From NCBI GenBank assembly GCA_019239825.1, contig JAFAZK010000053.1, positions 1 through 64,000 on the forward strand: a DNA stretch of 64,000 bases, given 5' to 3'. The notes beneath the pieces are model-generated. The model did not search any database. It was not told where the DNA came from and was given only the letters and a program-made list of their open reading frames with translations. Source of the stretch: Verrucomicrobiota bacterium. GTDB taxonomy: Bacteria; Verrucomicrobiota; Verrucomicrobiia; Chthoniobacterales; JAFAMB01. The position numbers were made by a program, and so were the translations under genes. Positions 49,593 to 59,684 of this stretch are shown here, one piece after another; position 1 is the first letter of the stretch, and every line of letters starts with the position of its first letter.

Positions 49593-50723
49593 ATGAAACC
49601 ACGGTTCGGACCGAGTCGATCACGTCCCGCTTCGCCGGATCTCGCCGTAGCTCGGCGACGGCGAGAGCGAGACGGGCTCCCCAAGCACGTCCGGGCTCAA
49701 TCTCAAAATGCAACTCTCGACGATGTAGCCGCTCGCTGCGGTGTCTCTTACCAAACCGTCTCCCGCGTCGTTAACGGTAGTCCTCTCGTGGCTGAGAAAA
49801 CCCGGGTCACGGTTCTTAAAGCGATCGCGGATTTGAACTATCGGCCAAACCTGGCAGCTCGGCGCTTGGCCACCCGGCGCTCGAACCTCATCGGAATGAT
49901 CGGCAGCCATATGACCTACTATGGCCCGGCCCAGGTCATGGTTAGCATCGAAGAAACCGCAAAGCGCCAGGGCTACAACCTGATCTTCTCAGGAGTTGAG
50001 AACCCTGGCGAAACTGAATTATTGGCGGCGATCGACGACCTCTGCGAGCAGCAGATCGACGGGCTCGTGATCGGCGTTCGTTTTGAGGGTTGGATTGCCG
50101 CCGTCCGTAAACATTGCCGGGAAGTGCCTTTCGTGACGGTCGGAAACCGCATTGATGACGACATACCAGGAGTGGTGGTCGACGAATTCCAAGGGGTTCG
50201 CCTTGCCACTCGACATTTACTCGAATTGGGACACCAAAACATCGCTTGTATTAGCGGCCCACCAGACTGGCCGGCTACCCAAGCAAGATATCGAGCCTGG
50301 CACACCACCATAAAAAAGGCGGGGCGGCAGCCCGGCCCTTATGTTCAAGGGAATTGGAGTACGCAGAGCGGATATGACGCGGCCATACGGTTGCTCAGGT
50401 CCGGTCAACCAGCGTTTACGGCAATCGTGGCCTGCAATGACCACATGGCGTTGGGCGCATTACGCGCCTTGCACGCCAATAAAATCCGCGTACCTCGTCA
50501 GATCTCGATTGTCGGGTACGATGACGTGCCTGAGTCCCGCTTTTTCGAGCCGCCTCTCACGACGGTTCATCACGATTTCGTCGCGGAAGGCGAACGCTGC
50601 GTGGAAACCCTGCTTCGCATGATTAACCGAGAGTCGGTCGATACTACTCTTCAGGTTTTGAGTCCGGAACTGGTTGTCCGCGAAAGCACCGCGAAGGTGA
50701 ACCGCAGACAGAAGTTAACGTGA
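49593..50723 (+). CDS. LacI-family transcriptional regulator
   Basis: ATLDDVAARCGVSYQTVSRVVNGSPLVAEKTRVTVLKAIADLNYRPN. Confidence 0.97.
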   Translation: MKPRFGPSRSRPASPDLAVARRRRERDGLPKHVRAQSQNATLDDVAARCGVSYQTVSRVVNGSPLVAEKTRVTVLKAIADLNYRPNLAARRLATRRSNLIGMIGSHMTYYGPAQVMVSIEETAKRQGYNLIFSGVENPGETELLAAIDDLCEQQIDGLVIGVRFEGWIAAVRKHCREVPFVTVGNRIDDDIPGVVVDEFQGVRLATRHLLELGHQNIACISGPPDWPATQARYRAWHTTIKKAGRQPGPYVQGNWSTQSGYDAAIRLLRSGQPAFTAIVACNDHMALGALRALHANKIRVPRQISIVGYDDVPESRFFEPPLTTVHHDFVAEGERCVETLLRMINRESVDTTLQVLSPELVVRESTAKVNRRQKLT

Positions 50724-50787
50724 AGCGTAGCGGCGTGTTAGGCTGAGCACACGCTTCAGGCCAGAACTCTTGCCACCGCATCGCACC

Positions 50788-52050
50788 TCAGGAACCGCTA
50801 ACCGGAAACCGTGCCAAAACTGGCAGGACTGCCGACGGATCCTCCCAATGCGGCATGTGGCCGGTATCGAAAAGGTGCAGGCCAACTTTTCCTGGTAACG
50901 AAAGAGCGTCTTGCCAATTTAAGATCTGGTCTTGGCGACCGAATAAGGCTCTTACCGGAGCCGTGATCTTCTCTAGCTGGGGTACCAGGAAAAGTTGCTG
51001 CACGCTATCGAGCGCGATCATTTGACTAATTGCTTTCAGGTCGGCCGCCCGCCGGGATTCTAGCATCGCAACCAGTGCTGACTTGGCGTAGGAAAGCGGA
51101 CGACCAGTGGTCTTTCGCAGCTCGCGCTCCAACGCTTCGATGGTGCCCGCTGAAACAATTCCGTCCAGAAACGATTGGTTAATATAGGTTCCAATTCCAA
51201 TCGGCGCTAGCAAGGTCAATGAGGCCACGCGTTCGGGGTCTCGAGCCGCAATCAGAATCGCAAATGCTCCACCAAGCGAATGCCCTATTAAATGAAACTT
51301 CCCATTTGGAGGACTAGGCAACCTAGAGATTACGTTCGCAACGAGTTCGTCTAAGCTCGGTCGTATCACCGGCAGAAATCCATGCCCCGGCAGCTCGCAA
51401 GCAATCGCTTCGAAACCTTGTTCCGCCAGAAATTCACCGGTTCGGCGCCACGTGGTTGGATCACCAGCAAAGCCATGAAGGAGAATACACGTACCGTGTT
51501 GGGGCGTACCCCAGCGTAGAGATCGCTCGCTGGATTCAGTGGCTGTCGAGTCGGCCGGGTTTGCCGTTAAGGTGGCATGTCGCCGCACATCCGTTCCGGT
51601 GACACGTCCTCTGGGGCCTGTGCCCTTGATCTCGGGCAGATTGACTTCCATATCTCTCGCCGTACGACGGGCGGCCGGTGAAGCCCGAATCTTAGGCCCG
51701 GCCGCCGGCTGTGGTCGATCTTCATTAACTTGTATTTTCGGTTCTGGCGCCAAATTCGTTCGGAGAGCCGGTTGTAATGGTGCCCCCTTGGACGACGGTG
51801 AGCTCAAATCGAACGTCTGCACTACTGCGATTGGATGATCGACTGCGACTTTTTCTCCAGCGTAAGCGAGATGCAGTACCATCTCGCCATCTTCCAAGGC
51901 TGGGATCTCTACATTTGTCTTGTCGCTCTCGACTTCGAGTAAAGTTTCGCCTCTTCGGAAATGTTCGCCCGGCTGTTTCAACCAAGCGACGATCGTCCCC
52001 TCATCCATTGTCTCTCCCATGCGCGGCAGTCTCAGTTCTTTCTCAGGCAT
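50788..52050 (-). CDS. Lipoyl/PSBD domain fused to alpha/beta hydrolase (AcoC-like)
   Basis: LPRMGETMDEGTIVAWLKQPGEHFRRGETLLEVESDKTNVEIPA; RASPAARRTARDMEVNLPEIKGTGPRGRVTGTDV; LIGHSLGGAFAIL. Confidence 0.92.
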   Translation of the reverse strand: MPEKELRLPRMGETMDEGTIVAWLKQPGEHFRRGETLLEVESDKTNVEIPALEDGEMVLHLAYAGEKVAVDHPIAVVQTFDLSSPSSKGAPLQPALRTNLAPEPKIQVNEDRPQPAAGPKIRASPAARRTARDMEVNLPEIKGTGPRGRVTGTDVRRHATLTANPADSTATESSERSLRWGTPQHGTCILLHGFAGDPTTWRRTGEFLAEQGFEAIACELPGHGFLPVIRPSLDELVANVISRLPSPPNGKFHLIGHSLGGAFAILIAARDPERVASLTLLAPIGIGTYINQSFLDGIVSAGTIEALERELRKTTGRPLSYAKSALVAMLESRRAADLKAISQMIALDSVQQLFLVPQLEKITAPVRALFGRQDQILNWQDALSLPGKVGLHLFDTGHMPHWEDPSAVLPVLARFPVSGS

Positions 52051-52067
52051 CGAATGAAAAATGCTAT

Positions 52068-53042
52068 TCACCGGACTAATTTCTTAATCACTTCCGTGAT
52101 CAGTTCTACCGTCGGAACCGAGTTTACCTCCAAAGCGGGCGCCACTGGAATCGGCACGTCTTCTCCGGCGATGCGGACAATGGGTTCCTCCAGGAAATCG
52201 AAACACTCTTCTTGGATACGAGCGCTGATTTCGGCCGCAGGCCCGCCGGTCAGGCAAGCCTCAGTAACGACAATCGCTTTGCCGGTCTTCGTCACGCTGC
52301 CGCCGACGGTCTCTAAGTCCAGAGGATTTAGTGTTCGGAGATCAATAACTTCGGCTTCCACTCCATGAGCGGCAGCATTCTCCGCAGCGGCTAGCGCGTA
52401 GTTCAACATCCGAGAATAGGTCACCACCGTTACCTGCTGCCCGGGACGCCTGACGACCGCACGTCCCCAACTCGCATCTGCCTGTGTGGGATCCAGTTTA
52501 CCTTTTTGCACATAGAGCGCTTTATGCTCGATGAACACGACCGGGTCCGGTTGCCGCAGAGACGCCCGCAAAAGATGGTAGGCATCTGACACCGTGCCAG
52601 GCAGAGCGACGCGTAATCCGGGCACTTGAAGAAACCAGCCTTCTAAACTTTGGGAATGTTGAGCAGCAGCGGACCTGCCAGTTCCTCCCTGAGTTCTAAG
52701 GACCATAGGAATCCCCATCTGTCCCCCAAACATATAGCGAATCTTGGCCGCCTGATTCGCGATCTGATCCATGGCGATTCCAGAAAAGTCGACATACATC
52801 AGCTCGGCCACAGGTCGCAGCCCACTCATCGCGGCGCCCACGGCTGCTCCAACGAATCCCGCTTCCGAAATCGGCGAGTCGATGACCCTCTCTTTCCCGA
52901 ACTCTTGTAATAACCCTTTAGTAACTCCATACGCTCCGCCGTAAACACCCACCTCTTCACCAATGATAACAATGGTTGGGTCCTCCATCATGGCATGCCG
53001 CAGAGCCAGTCCCAATGCTTCCCGATAAGTAGTTTCAATCAC
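52068..53042 (-). CDS. 2-oxoacid/acetoin dehydrogenase E1 beta
   Basis: MIETTYREALGLALRHAMMEDPTIVIIGEEVGVYGGAYGVTKGLL. Confidence 0.95.
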   Translation of the reverse strand: MIETTYREALGLALRHAMMEDPTIVIIGEEVGVYGGAYGVTKGLLQEFGKERVIDSPISEAGFVGAAVGAAMSGLRPVAELMYVDFSGIAMDQIANQAAKIRYMFGGQMGIPMVLRTQGGTGRSAAAQHSQSLEGWFLQVPGLRVALPGTVSDAYHLLRASLRQPDPVVFIEHKALYVQKGKLDPTQADASWGRAVVRRPGQQVTVVTYSRMLNYALAAAENAAAHGVEAEVIDLRTLNPLDLETVGGSVTKTGKAIVVTEACLTGGPAAEISARIQEECFDFLEEPIVRIAGEDVPIPVAPALEVNSVPTVELITEVIKKLVR

Positions 53043-53050
53043 GGTAAGAA

Positions 53051-53220
53051 AGAATTAACCGCGAATCGACGCGAATGGACGCGCATCAAGGCAGAAACGA
53101 AGGCCAACCGCAGATGCACGCAGATTGACGCAGATTTCGATTCGCGCGGTAAGTTGCTGTTCATCTGTGGTTGCGGGGTTTTCGATGTTATTCGCGTTTA
53201 TTCGTGTCCATTCGCGGCTA
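53051..53220. repeat. Inverted pair of 10-nt arrays, reaching the E1 alpha stop codon
   Basis: accgcgaatc gacgcgaatg gacgcgcatc ... ttattcgcgtttattcgtgtccattcgcggcta. Confidence 0.8.
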
Positions 53221-54252
53221 GTTATTTGTGGTCAGGTTCGTAGCTAGAATTCTCTCCAGGCGTTTTCTTAGCGGTTCAGGTCCGGGCTCGCGGTCATCAT
53301 AAACGTCGCGGAAAAGATCGGTCACCGGTGGCGGTGGAGCGTTGATAGCGAACTCCACAGCTTCATCCATTTCGTGGGCGATCGCGGCATCAATCGCTTC
53401 GAGCTCTCTGGAGGTAACCCCTTCCCTCTCCTGTAAGCGAGTAATCGCGCGTTGAATCGGATCCTGTTTACGTCCTTCGGTTTCTTCTTCCGAAGTTCGG
53501 TATGGACTCTTATCCATCCGGGCGTGGCCATAGTACCGATAACATTCCACCGAGAGAAAAGCCGGCTGTCCTTCTCTCGCTCCCTGTACCAATCGCTCTG
53601 CGATGTCGATAACCGCGAAAACATCGGAGCCATCCACCACGTGACCATCTAACCCAAAAGTGCGCGCTCGTTCTTGAAATTGGATATTGGCGGCGGCGCG
53701 ATCAATCCGGGTTCCCATCCCCCATTGATTGTTCACACAGACAAAGAGGACCGGTAGTCGCCACAAGGCCGCCAGGTTCATGCTTTCATAGAGGATGCCC
53801 TGCTGCATGGCGCCGTCCCCAAAGAACGCGATCGATACATTCGTTTTAGTCAGGACCTTGTACGAAAGCCCGGCTCCAACCACTGCAGGGATTCCCCCTC
53901 CCACAATAGCGTTTGCTCCCAAATGACCTAAGGCTCGATCGGCAATATGCATAGAGCCGCCTTTGCCCCGACAATAACCGTCGGCTTTGCCTGCGATTTC
54001 CGCCATCATCCGTTTCGGATCAGCTCCCCGTGCCAGGAAAATCCCGTGACCGCGATGATGGGTCGTGAAACTGTCTCCGTCTCGCATCGAATACGTGACA
54101 CCAACCGCCGCGGCCTCTTCGGCAATAGAAAGATGCAGCATACTGCCCGCAGTTTGCTGTCGGACAAACAGTTCTCCCACTCGTTCCTCAAACGTTCGGA
54201 TTCGCCTCATCCGGCGGTAAACCTCAAGACTCGTTTCCTTCGTGGGTGTCAT
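53218..54252 (-). CDS. 2-oxoacid/acetoin dehydrogenase E1 alpha
   Basis: GKGGSMHIAD, FFGDGAMQQGILYESMNLAALWRLPVLFVCVNNQWGMGT (TPP motif). Confidence 0.95.
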   Translation of the reverse strand: MTPTKETSLEVYRRMRRIRTFEERVGELFVRQQTAGSMLHLSIAEEAAAVGVTYSMRDGDSFTTHHRGHGIFLARGADPKRMMAEIAGKADGYCRGKGGSMHIADRALGHLGANAIVGGGIPAVVGAGLSYKVLTKTNVSIAFFGDGAMQQGILYESMNLAALWRLPVLFVCVNNQWGMGTRIDRAAANIQFQERARTFGLDGHVVDGSDVFAVIDIAERLVQGAREGQPAFLSVECYRYYGHARMDKSPYRTSEEETEGRKQDPIQRAITRLQEREGVTSRELEAIDAAIAHEMDEAVEFAINAPPPPVTDLFRDVYDDREPGPEPLRKRLERILATNLTTNN

Positions 54253-54414
54253 GGGCGTCTCCTATCGTCCTCGTGCTCGGGCTCGTCCTCGTGCTCGAAA
54301 GTTTGGGTGTTGAATTGCCCGATGGGTCAGTTCCGTCTCCAAAATTAGCCTCTGGTCATTCATGGGCGTTGTAGAAACACGTCTTTCGAGCACGAGCACG
54401 ATTGGAGATTCGCA

Positions 54415-55923
54415 TCATCGCGCTTTGGCTCCGGCAATCGCCATACGGACATCGGCGGTTGCGCGGTAGAGTTTCTCGTAACCGGCAAAGAGCTCGGCAT
54501 AGATGGCATGATTTTTCTCGTTGGGCTCGATAACGGAAGAACGGTGAACCATCGCGCGGCAGGCCTCGGGAATTGATTTGTAATGACCAGCGCCAAAGGC
54601 CGCCAGAATGCCCGATCCCAGGGCCGTTGCGTCGGCCAGCTCGTTGATGGTTAAAGGTATACCCGATACATCCGCGTGGATTTGTAACCATAACGGTGAC
54701 CGGACCGCACCCCCGCAAACAACGGCTTCACTGATACGAAAATCTTCGCCTTGGAAAACTCGCAAGATGGCTTCCGTACCAAAACAGATACCTTCGATGA
54801 TCGCCCGGAAAATATGCGGCGGCCGATGCGCCAAGCTTAGTCCAACCAAGGCGCCACGGGATTTGGGATCAATGTAGGGCGTCCGGTTTCCTTGAAAATG
54901 ATCTAACACAAGCAACCCATCCGCACCGGGTGGAATGTCGGCCGCTGCCCGATCCAATTCGTTATAGTCAGTCCCGGCGGCAAAGTTGTTGGTAAACCAT
55001 TTGATCACTGAACCGGTCGATGTTTGTCCCCCTTCCAAAACGGCAGAGCCTTTGTACACGCAATCTGCATAAGCTCCCCAGAGGCCTGGGCGATGAAATA
55101 CCCGATCGGTAACCGCTAGTTGCAGATGGGACGAACCCGTGATTAAGCCGAGTTGCCCCGGTTCTGTGACTCCGAGTCCGATGATAGCGATAAACCCGTC
55201 AGCGCCGCCTTGAATCACCGGTGTACCCGGCTTTAGGCCCAGATGCGTTGCGGCCTCGCTGGTTAAGCCGGCAATGGGATCGCCGGGAGCCACCACTTCG
55301 TCCGGCCATTTTTCAGCCAGATCCTCCAGACCAAGACGCCCGAGTAATGAGAAGGGTTTTTCGCCATTGATCCAGTGCCAACGGATGCTGACGTTGTTCA
55401 AACATCCGACGTACCGTCCAGTAAGACGATAGTTTAGATAGTCTTGATACTCGCAGATGGCATGGGCCTTTTCGTAGATCGCCGGCTGATGTCGCTTTAT
55501 CCAAAGGGCCTTGGGAATCATCCATTCGGCGGAGACCGGCCCTTTGCCGGCCGAGTTCAAGCGTAGGGCCGGGTCACCGGTTGCGGCAACATCGGCGGCT
55601 TCATCCGCAGCCCTGACGTCCATCCAGATCAAAGTCGGGCGCAGCGGTTTCATCTGCCGATCGAACGTAGCGACGCTACAAGAAGTGGTATCAACACTTA
55701 TCGCGTCAATTTCGTCAGCGCGAACCGCAGCCGCTTGCAGGGCACGCCGGCTCGCCTCGCCTACGGCCTGCCACCAATCCTCAGGGTTCTGCTCCGCCTG
55801 TGCAGGCTCAGGAAACGCAGTCGAATATGGAACCACGCCGATCCCTTTCGCGCGTCCTTCCAGATCAAAAACAAAAGCGCGCACACTTTCGGTGCCGCCA
55901 TCAATACCGATCACATAAGCCAT
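54415..55923 (-). CDS. FGGY-family carbohydrate kinase
   Basis: MAYVIGIDGGTESVRAFVFDLEG; FGGY domains. Confidence 0.95.
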   Translation of the reverse strand: MAYVIGIDGGTESVRAFVFDLEGRAKGIGVVPYSTAFPEPAQAEQNPEDWWQAVGEASRRALQAAAVRADEIDAISVDTTSCSVATFDRQMKPLRPTLIWMDVRAADEAADVAATGDPALRLNSAGKGPVSAEWMIPKALWIKRHQPAIYEKAHAICEYQDYLNYRLTGRYVGCLNNVSIRWHWINGEKPFSLLGRLGLEDLAEKWPDEVVAPGDPIAGLTSEAATHLGLKPGTPVIQGGADGFIAIIGLGVTEPGQLGLITGSSHLQLAVTDRVFHRPGLWGAYADCVYKGSAVLEGGQTSTGSVIKWFTNNFAAGTDYNELDRAAADIPPGADGLLVLDHFQGNRTPYIDPKSRGALVGLSLAHRPPHIFRAIIEGICFGTEAILRVFQGEDFRISEAVVCGGAVRSPLWLQIHADVSGIPLTINELADATALGSGILAAFGAGHYKSIPEACRAMVHRSSVIEPNEKNHAIYAELFAGYEKLYRATADVRMAIAGAKAR

Positions 55924-55950
55924 TTCACCGGGGGGAGTTCTGAATCTATT

Positions 55951-56197
55951 TCACAGAAGATCACAAAGGACACAAAGAATTAGTTGGGATAAAAATAGCA
56001 TATCATAACTAGAACTATTCTTATATACAACCTATGCAATACATGTTGCGTCTATGGAGACTATTCAAATTGAGGAAACGAGACAACGGGCTCACGATTG
56101 GAGATGGTAATACGCGCATGAGGTTGTGACGATCAGTTAGCTGCTTCGGAAGGGCAATGACTCACCTCTTTGTGACCTTTGTGGGCTTCTGTGGAAT
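55951..56197. repeat. Inverted pair of 10-nt arrays in a divergent promoter region
   Basis: ttcacagaag atcacaaagg acacaaagaa ... cctctttgtg acctttgtgg gcttctgtgg. Confidence 0.65.
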
Positions 56198-56215
56198 CTC
56201 TGAACATATTCACAC

Positions 56216-56235
56216 TTGACGAACAAATGCGTCAA
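56216..56235. promoter_or_regulatory. Candidate operator upstream of the SorC-type regulator
   Basis: TTGACG-aacaaatg-CGTCAA perfect palindrome 32 bp before the start at 56268. Confidence 0.5.
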
Positions 56236-56267
56236 TCGATTTTTCTCCGCTAGCCCGCTTTCTCCGA

Positions 56268-57302
56268 ATGCAGAACTCCGAACCTATCGCCACTGAGTCC
56301 GATCAACTGGTCCGAGCCGCCTGGCTCTATTATATCGGCGGCAATACCCAGGAACAAACGGCGGAAATCCTCGGTGTTTCTAGAGTAAAAGTTGCCAGGC
56401 TGTTGGCCGAAGCCCGCGAAGCCGGTATCGTCAAAATATCGATCGAACATCGATTCGGACCGATGGCTGAAGTCGAAGAAACCATCCGGAGACATTACGG
56501 ATTAGATTTTTGCCGAACCACGCCGCCTCTTTTATCCGACTCGGTGGAACATCCTGCAAAAATGCTCCCTCCGGCAAAACTCGCCGACGAAGGTCCAGTC
56601 GCACGTCGGGCAGTCGCGATGGTGGCTGTCGAGCTACTGCGCGAACGAATGCAGGTCGACGAAGAATGCGTTATCGGCGTTGGCTGGGGGCGGACTACCG
56701 CTGAGATAGCAAGAAGCCTTCCGGCCATGCGCCGGCCACAAGCCAAATTCGTATCCGTCATGGGATCATTGACTCGAAATCTGGCAGCGAACCTGTTCGA
56801 GGTTGTCCATCACCTGGCCGCTAAAACCGGGGGTGAAGGTCATTTTCTCCCGGTGCCATTTATCGCGAACACCGTGGCTGATCGCCAGATTCTGATGTCT
56901 CAAAGAATCGTTCAGGAAACCTTGGCGCTCGCCGAGAAAGCTAATTTCTATCTGATCAGCGTCGGCGAATGCGACGAACGCGCTTTTCTTTTTGAGAACC
57001 GTTACCTATCAGCCCAAGAGCTAAATGAGCTGCGCAAAGCCGGTGCCGTGGGCGACACGATGGGAAAATTCTTCAATGCCGAAGGTGAGGTAGTTTCCTC
57101 TGACCTTAACGATCGCACCTTAGCGATCGACTTGGAAGCGCTGCGAAAACATGAAGTGATCCTGCTTTGCGGCGGGCGCAGCAAACTGAGACCCGCTCAA
57201 GGAATCCTGAAGACCGGGTTCGTGAACGGCCTCCTGATCGACGGCGACTCCGCCTCACAGTTGTTCCACGAGATTACTGCGGAGCTGAGAGGTGAGAAGT
57301 GA
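56268..57302 (+). CDS. SorC/DeoR-type sugar-binding transcriptional regulator
   Basis: AAWLYYIGGNTQEQTAEILGVSRVKVARLLAEAREAGIVKISI. Confidence 0.94.
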   Translation: MQNSEPIATESDQLVRAAWLYYIGGNTQEQTAEILGVSRVKVARLLAEAREAGIVKISIEHRFGPMAEVEETIRRHYGLDFCRTTPPLLSDSVEHPAKMLPPAKLADEGPVARRAVAMVAVELLRERMQVDEECVIGVGWGRTTAEIARSLPAMRRPQAKFVSVMGSLTRNLAANLFEVVHHLAAKTGGEGHFLPVPFIANTVADRQILMSQRIVQETLALAEKANFYLISVGECDERAFLFENRYLSAQELNELRKAGAVGDTMGKFFNAEGEVVSSDLNDRTLAIDLEALRKHEVILLCGGRSKLRPAQGILKTGFVNGLLIDGDSASQLFHEITAELRGEK

Positions 57303-57516
57303 GAGGACAGTTCTGGGAAAGTAGAAAGCTCCTTGAACGGGCCACGCGTAGGCACTAACACGGATGGGTCCTAGAGGACTAATAGGACCTATGGGGCCTG
57401 ACCTATATGTCCCCATTAGTCCTATAGGGACTATCCGTATTCGCCATTGCGCGTACCCTTCCAGACCCAATCTTCGCTCGCCCGACGCCCCGTCTCACCT
57501 CTCACTACTCACAGTC
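57284..57516. repeat. Inverted pair of 7-nt arrays overlapping both convergent gene ends, with a nested 9-nt pair (57358-57440)
   Basis: gctgaga ggtgaga agtgaga ... gtctcac ctctcac tactcac; inside: gatgggtcc tagaggact aataggacc ... ttagtccta tagggacta. Confidence 0.8.
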
Positions 57517-58976
57517 GCAGGCTGTCCCGCGGCTACAGCGGCAGCGAGCGTCACGATAAACTCAGAGCCTTTCCCCGGTTCGCTCCTTAGGGAGATTGTT
57601 CCGGCGTGTGCCTCTACCACAGCTTTTACCAGGCTCAGGCCGAGACCCAGGCCGCGTTGCGAGCGGCTGGTGTCGCCCCGGTAAAGCCGATCCCAAATTC
57701 GATTTTGTTCCGCTGGCGGAATACCCATCCCGTTGTCCCGAATCGTAACCACTACTTCCTCATCCTTGTTGTCGCACTCAATCTCCACCAGGCCGCCGTT
57801 CGGCGTATACTTAACGGCATTATCCAGCAGGTTGCCAAAAGCCTGGCGCATCCGGTTTGGATCCACCTCGACATACCCGGGGCTGATGAAATGGCTCTTG
57901 ATCTCGATCGATTTTTCCTCGGCAATGAGCTGATACAGATCCGTCACTTCTTCTAACAACGAGGTCAGGGAGCAGCGCTCAAGATTCAGGCGCATCATCC
58001 CGTTCTCAGCCTCCGTAACATCCATGAGGGTATTCAGCATGGTTAACACTCGATCGGATTCTTCTACCGAGTCCGCTAAAGCCTCCTGGGAAGATTCCGG
58101 CGTATCGGCTTCCAGGGCCAGTTCGGCGGAGGCGCGTAACCGAGTGAGAGGCGAACGCAGATCGTGAGCAACGTTATCCAGTGCTTCCCGCATGCCGCGG
58201 ATCAACCGCTGATTCTGTTCCAACACCCGGTTAAATTGGCGCGCTAGTTCCGCTAACTCGTCTTGTTCTTGCGTTTCCGGAACGCGCTCAGCCAGGTTCC
58301 CGGTGTTAATAATAGAGCGCGCCGTCTGTAACATCTGCCGCACCGGAGCGGTAGCCCGGTGAGCAAACACGGCGCCGGCAATAATTGCGAGCAGGAGAGT
58401 CGGTACTAACAGGATCAACGCCGCCGTAACAAAAGGGCCGGTCAGAGTTTCGCTGCGATTAATCTTTCGTCCAACCTGCAGAATCGGGCCGTCCAACAAC
58501 TGAGCACTTTCCAGAACATATTCGCTCCGGTCGTCCGCCGGAAGCCGGCTCCAACCCCCATTCTGCGGGCTTCGCTGCAAAATCGATGTCAGGTTCGGCA
58601 GTTTAAACCACTCCGATGGTTCCTTTAGGTAAAGAACCAGGTCCTTTCGAAAAGTGATGCTAACAAAGAAGGGGCCCTCGCGGGGGTCTGCGCCCTGCGT
58701 TTTGACGGCGTTAAACAGCCCCTCGGATCCGTGTTGTTGATAAGCAACTACACATTGTTTCAAAAACTTATCGATGGGATCTCGTTCCCGCCAATCGAAC
58801 AGAGTCGCCTGAAGAAAGTACAGCAACGCGAAGAGCAGTGCAGCGCTGATCACAAAGGCGCTGGCATAGTAAAAACTCAACCGAACCGTAAAGCTGTGCC
58901 AAAGCCGGCGGCCACGGCCTAACCCTGCAGCCGTGGAAGAGGCGGATCTACTCCGCTTTGACCACATAACCGACAC
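57495..58976 (-). CDS. Sensor histidine kinase
   Basis: [22 protein letters not shown] (H-box), [29 protein letters not shown]. Confidence 0.96.
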   Translation of the reverse strand: MSVMWSKRSRSASSTAAGLGRGRRLWHSFTVRLSFYYASAFVISAALLFALLYFLQATLFDWRERDPIDKFLKQCVVAYQQHGSEGLFNAVKTQGADPREGPFFVSITFRKDLVLYLKEPSEWFKLPNLTSILQRSPQNGGWSRLPADDRSEYVLESAQLLDGPILQVGRKINRSETLTGPFVTAALILLVPTLLLAIIAGAVFAHRATAPVRQMLQTARSIINTGNLAERVPETQEQDELAELARQFNRVLEQNQRLIRGMREALDNVAHDLRSPLTRLRASAELALEADTPESSQEALADSVEESDRVLTMLNTLMDVTEAENGMMRLNLERCSLTSLLEEVTDLYQLIAEEKSIEIKSHFISPGYVEVDPNRMRQAFGNLLDNAVKYTPNGGLVEIECDNKDEEVVVTIRDNGMGIPPAEQNRIWDRLYRGDTSRSQRGLGLGLSLVKAVVEAHAGTISLRSEPGKGSEFIVTLAAAVAAGQPATVSSER

Positions 58977-59628
58977 CTCGGATCGTTTGAATCAGTTTAA
59001 GCGGAAAATTTTTATCGATCTTCGCGCGTAACCGGTGAATCAAAACGTCAACTACGTTGGTCTGAGGATCGAAATGAAAATCCCAGATGTTTTCGAGAAT
59101 CATCGTTTTGGTTACGGGACGACCCGCGTGCCGCAGCAAGAACTCGAGCAGCGAGTACTCGCGAGGATGTAACTCGATGCGTTGGCCGCTGCGAGTAACT
59201 TCGCGAGTGATCACATTCAATGAAAGGTCAGCCACGGTTAACTGGGTCTCTTCAACGGCCTGGTTAGCTCGCCGGATCAAGGCCTGCACCCGGGCCAACA
59301 ACTCGGAAAAAGCGAAAGGCTTAGTGAGATAATCGTCGCCGCCCGCTTGCAACCCGCGAACTCGATCGTCAACATTCGCCCGGGCGCTGAGTATCAGGAC
59401 TGGTGTCCGGATCTTTTCCTGACGCAACCGCCGCAATACCGAAAGTCCATCCAGTTTGGGCAACATTAGATCGAGAACCAGCAAGTCGTAATTGATGGCA
59501 GTCGCTAAATCCAGCCCGTGCTCTCCATCGGCGGCATGATCGACCGCGTACCCATTTTGCTTCAGGCCTTTGGTGACAAAAGAAGCGATTTTCTCGTCAT
59601 CTTCGACGACCAGGACTCGCATATCCAT
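58948..59628 (-). CDS. OmpR-family response regulator
   Basis: [22 protein letters not shown] receiver, [12 protein letters not shown]-terminal winged helix. Confidence 0.97.
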   Translation of the reverse strand: MDMRVLVVEDDEKIASFVTKGLKQNGYAVDHAADGEHGLDLATAINYDLLVLDLMLPKLDGLSVLRRLRQEKIRTPVLILSARANVDDRVRGLQAGGDDYLTKPFAFSELLARVQALIRRANQAVEETQLTVADLSLNVITREVTRSGQRIELHPREYSLLEFLLRHAGRPVTKTMILENIWDFHFDPQTNVVDVLIHRLRAKIDKNFPLKLIQTIRGVGYVVKAE

Positions 59629-59684
59629 AACTTGCCCGAGTTCGGGTGCTTGCGCGAGTGTCATGTTACGTTTGGCGTTTGGCG

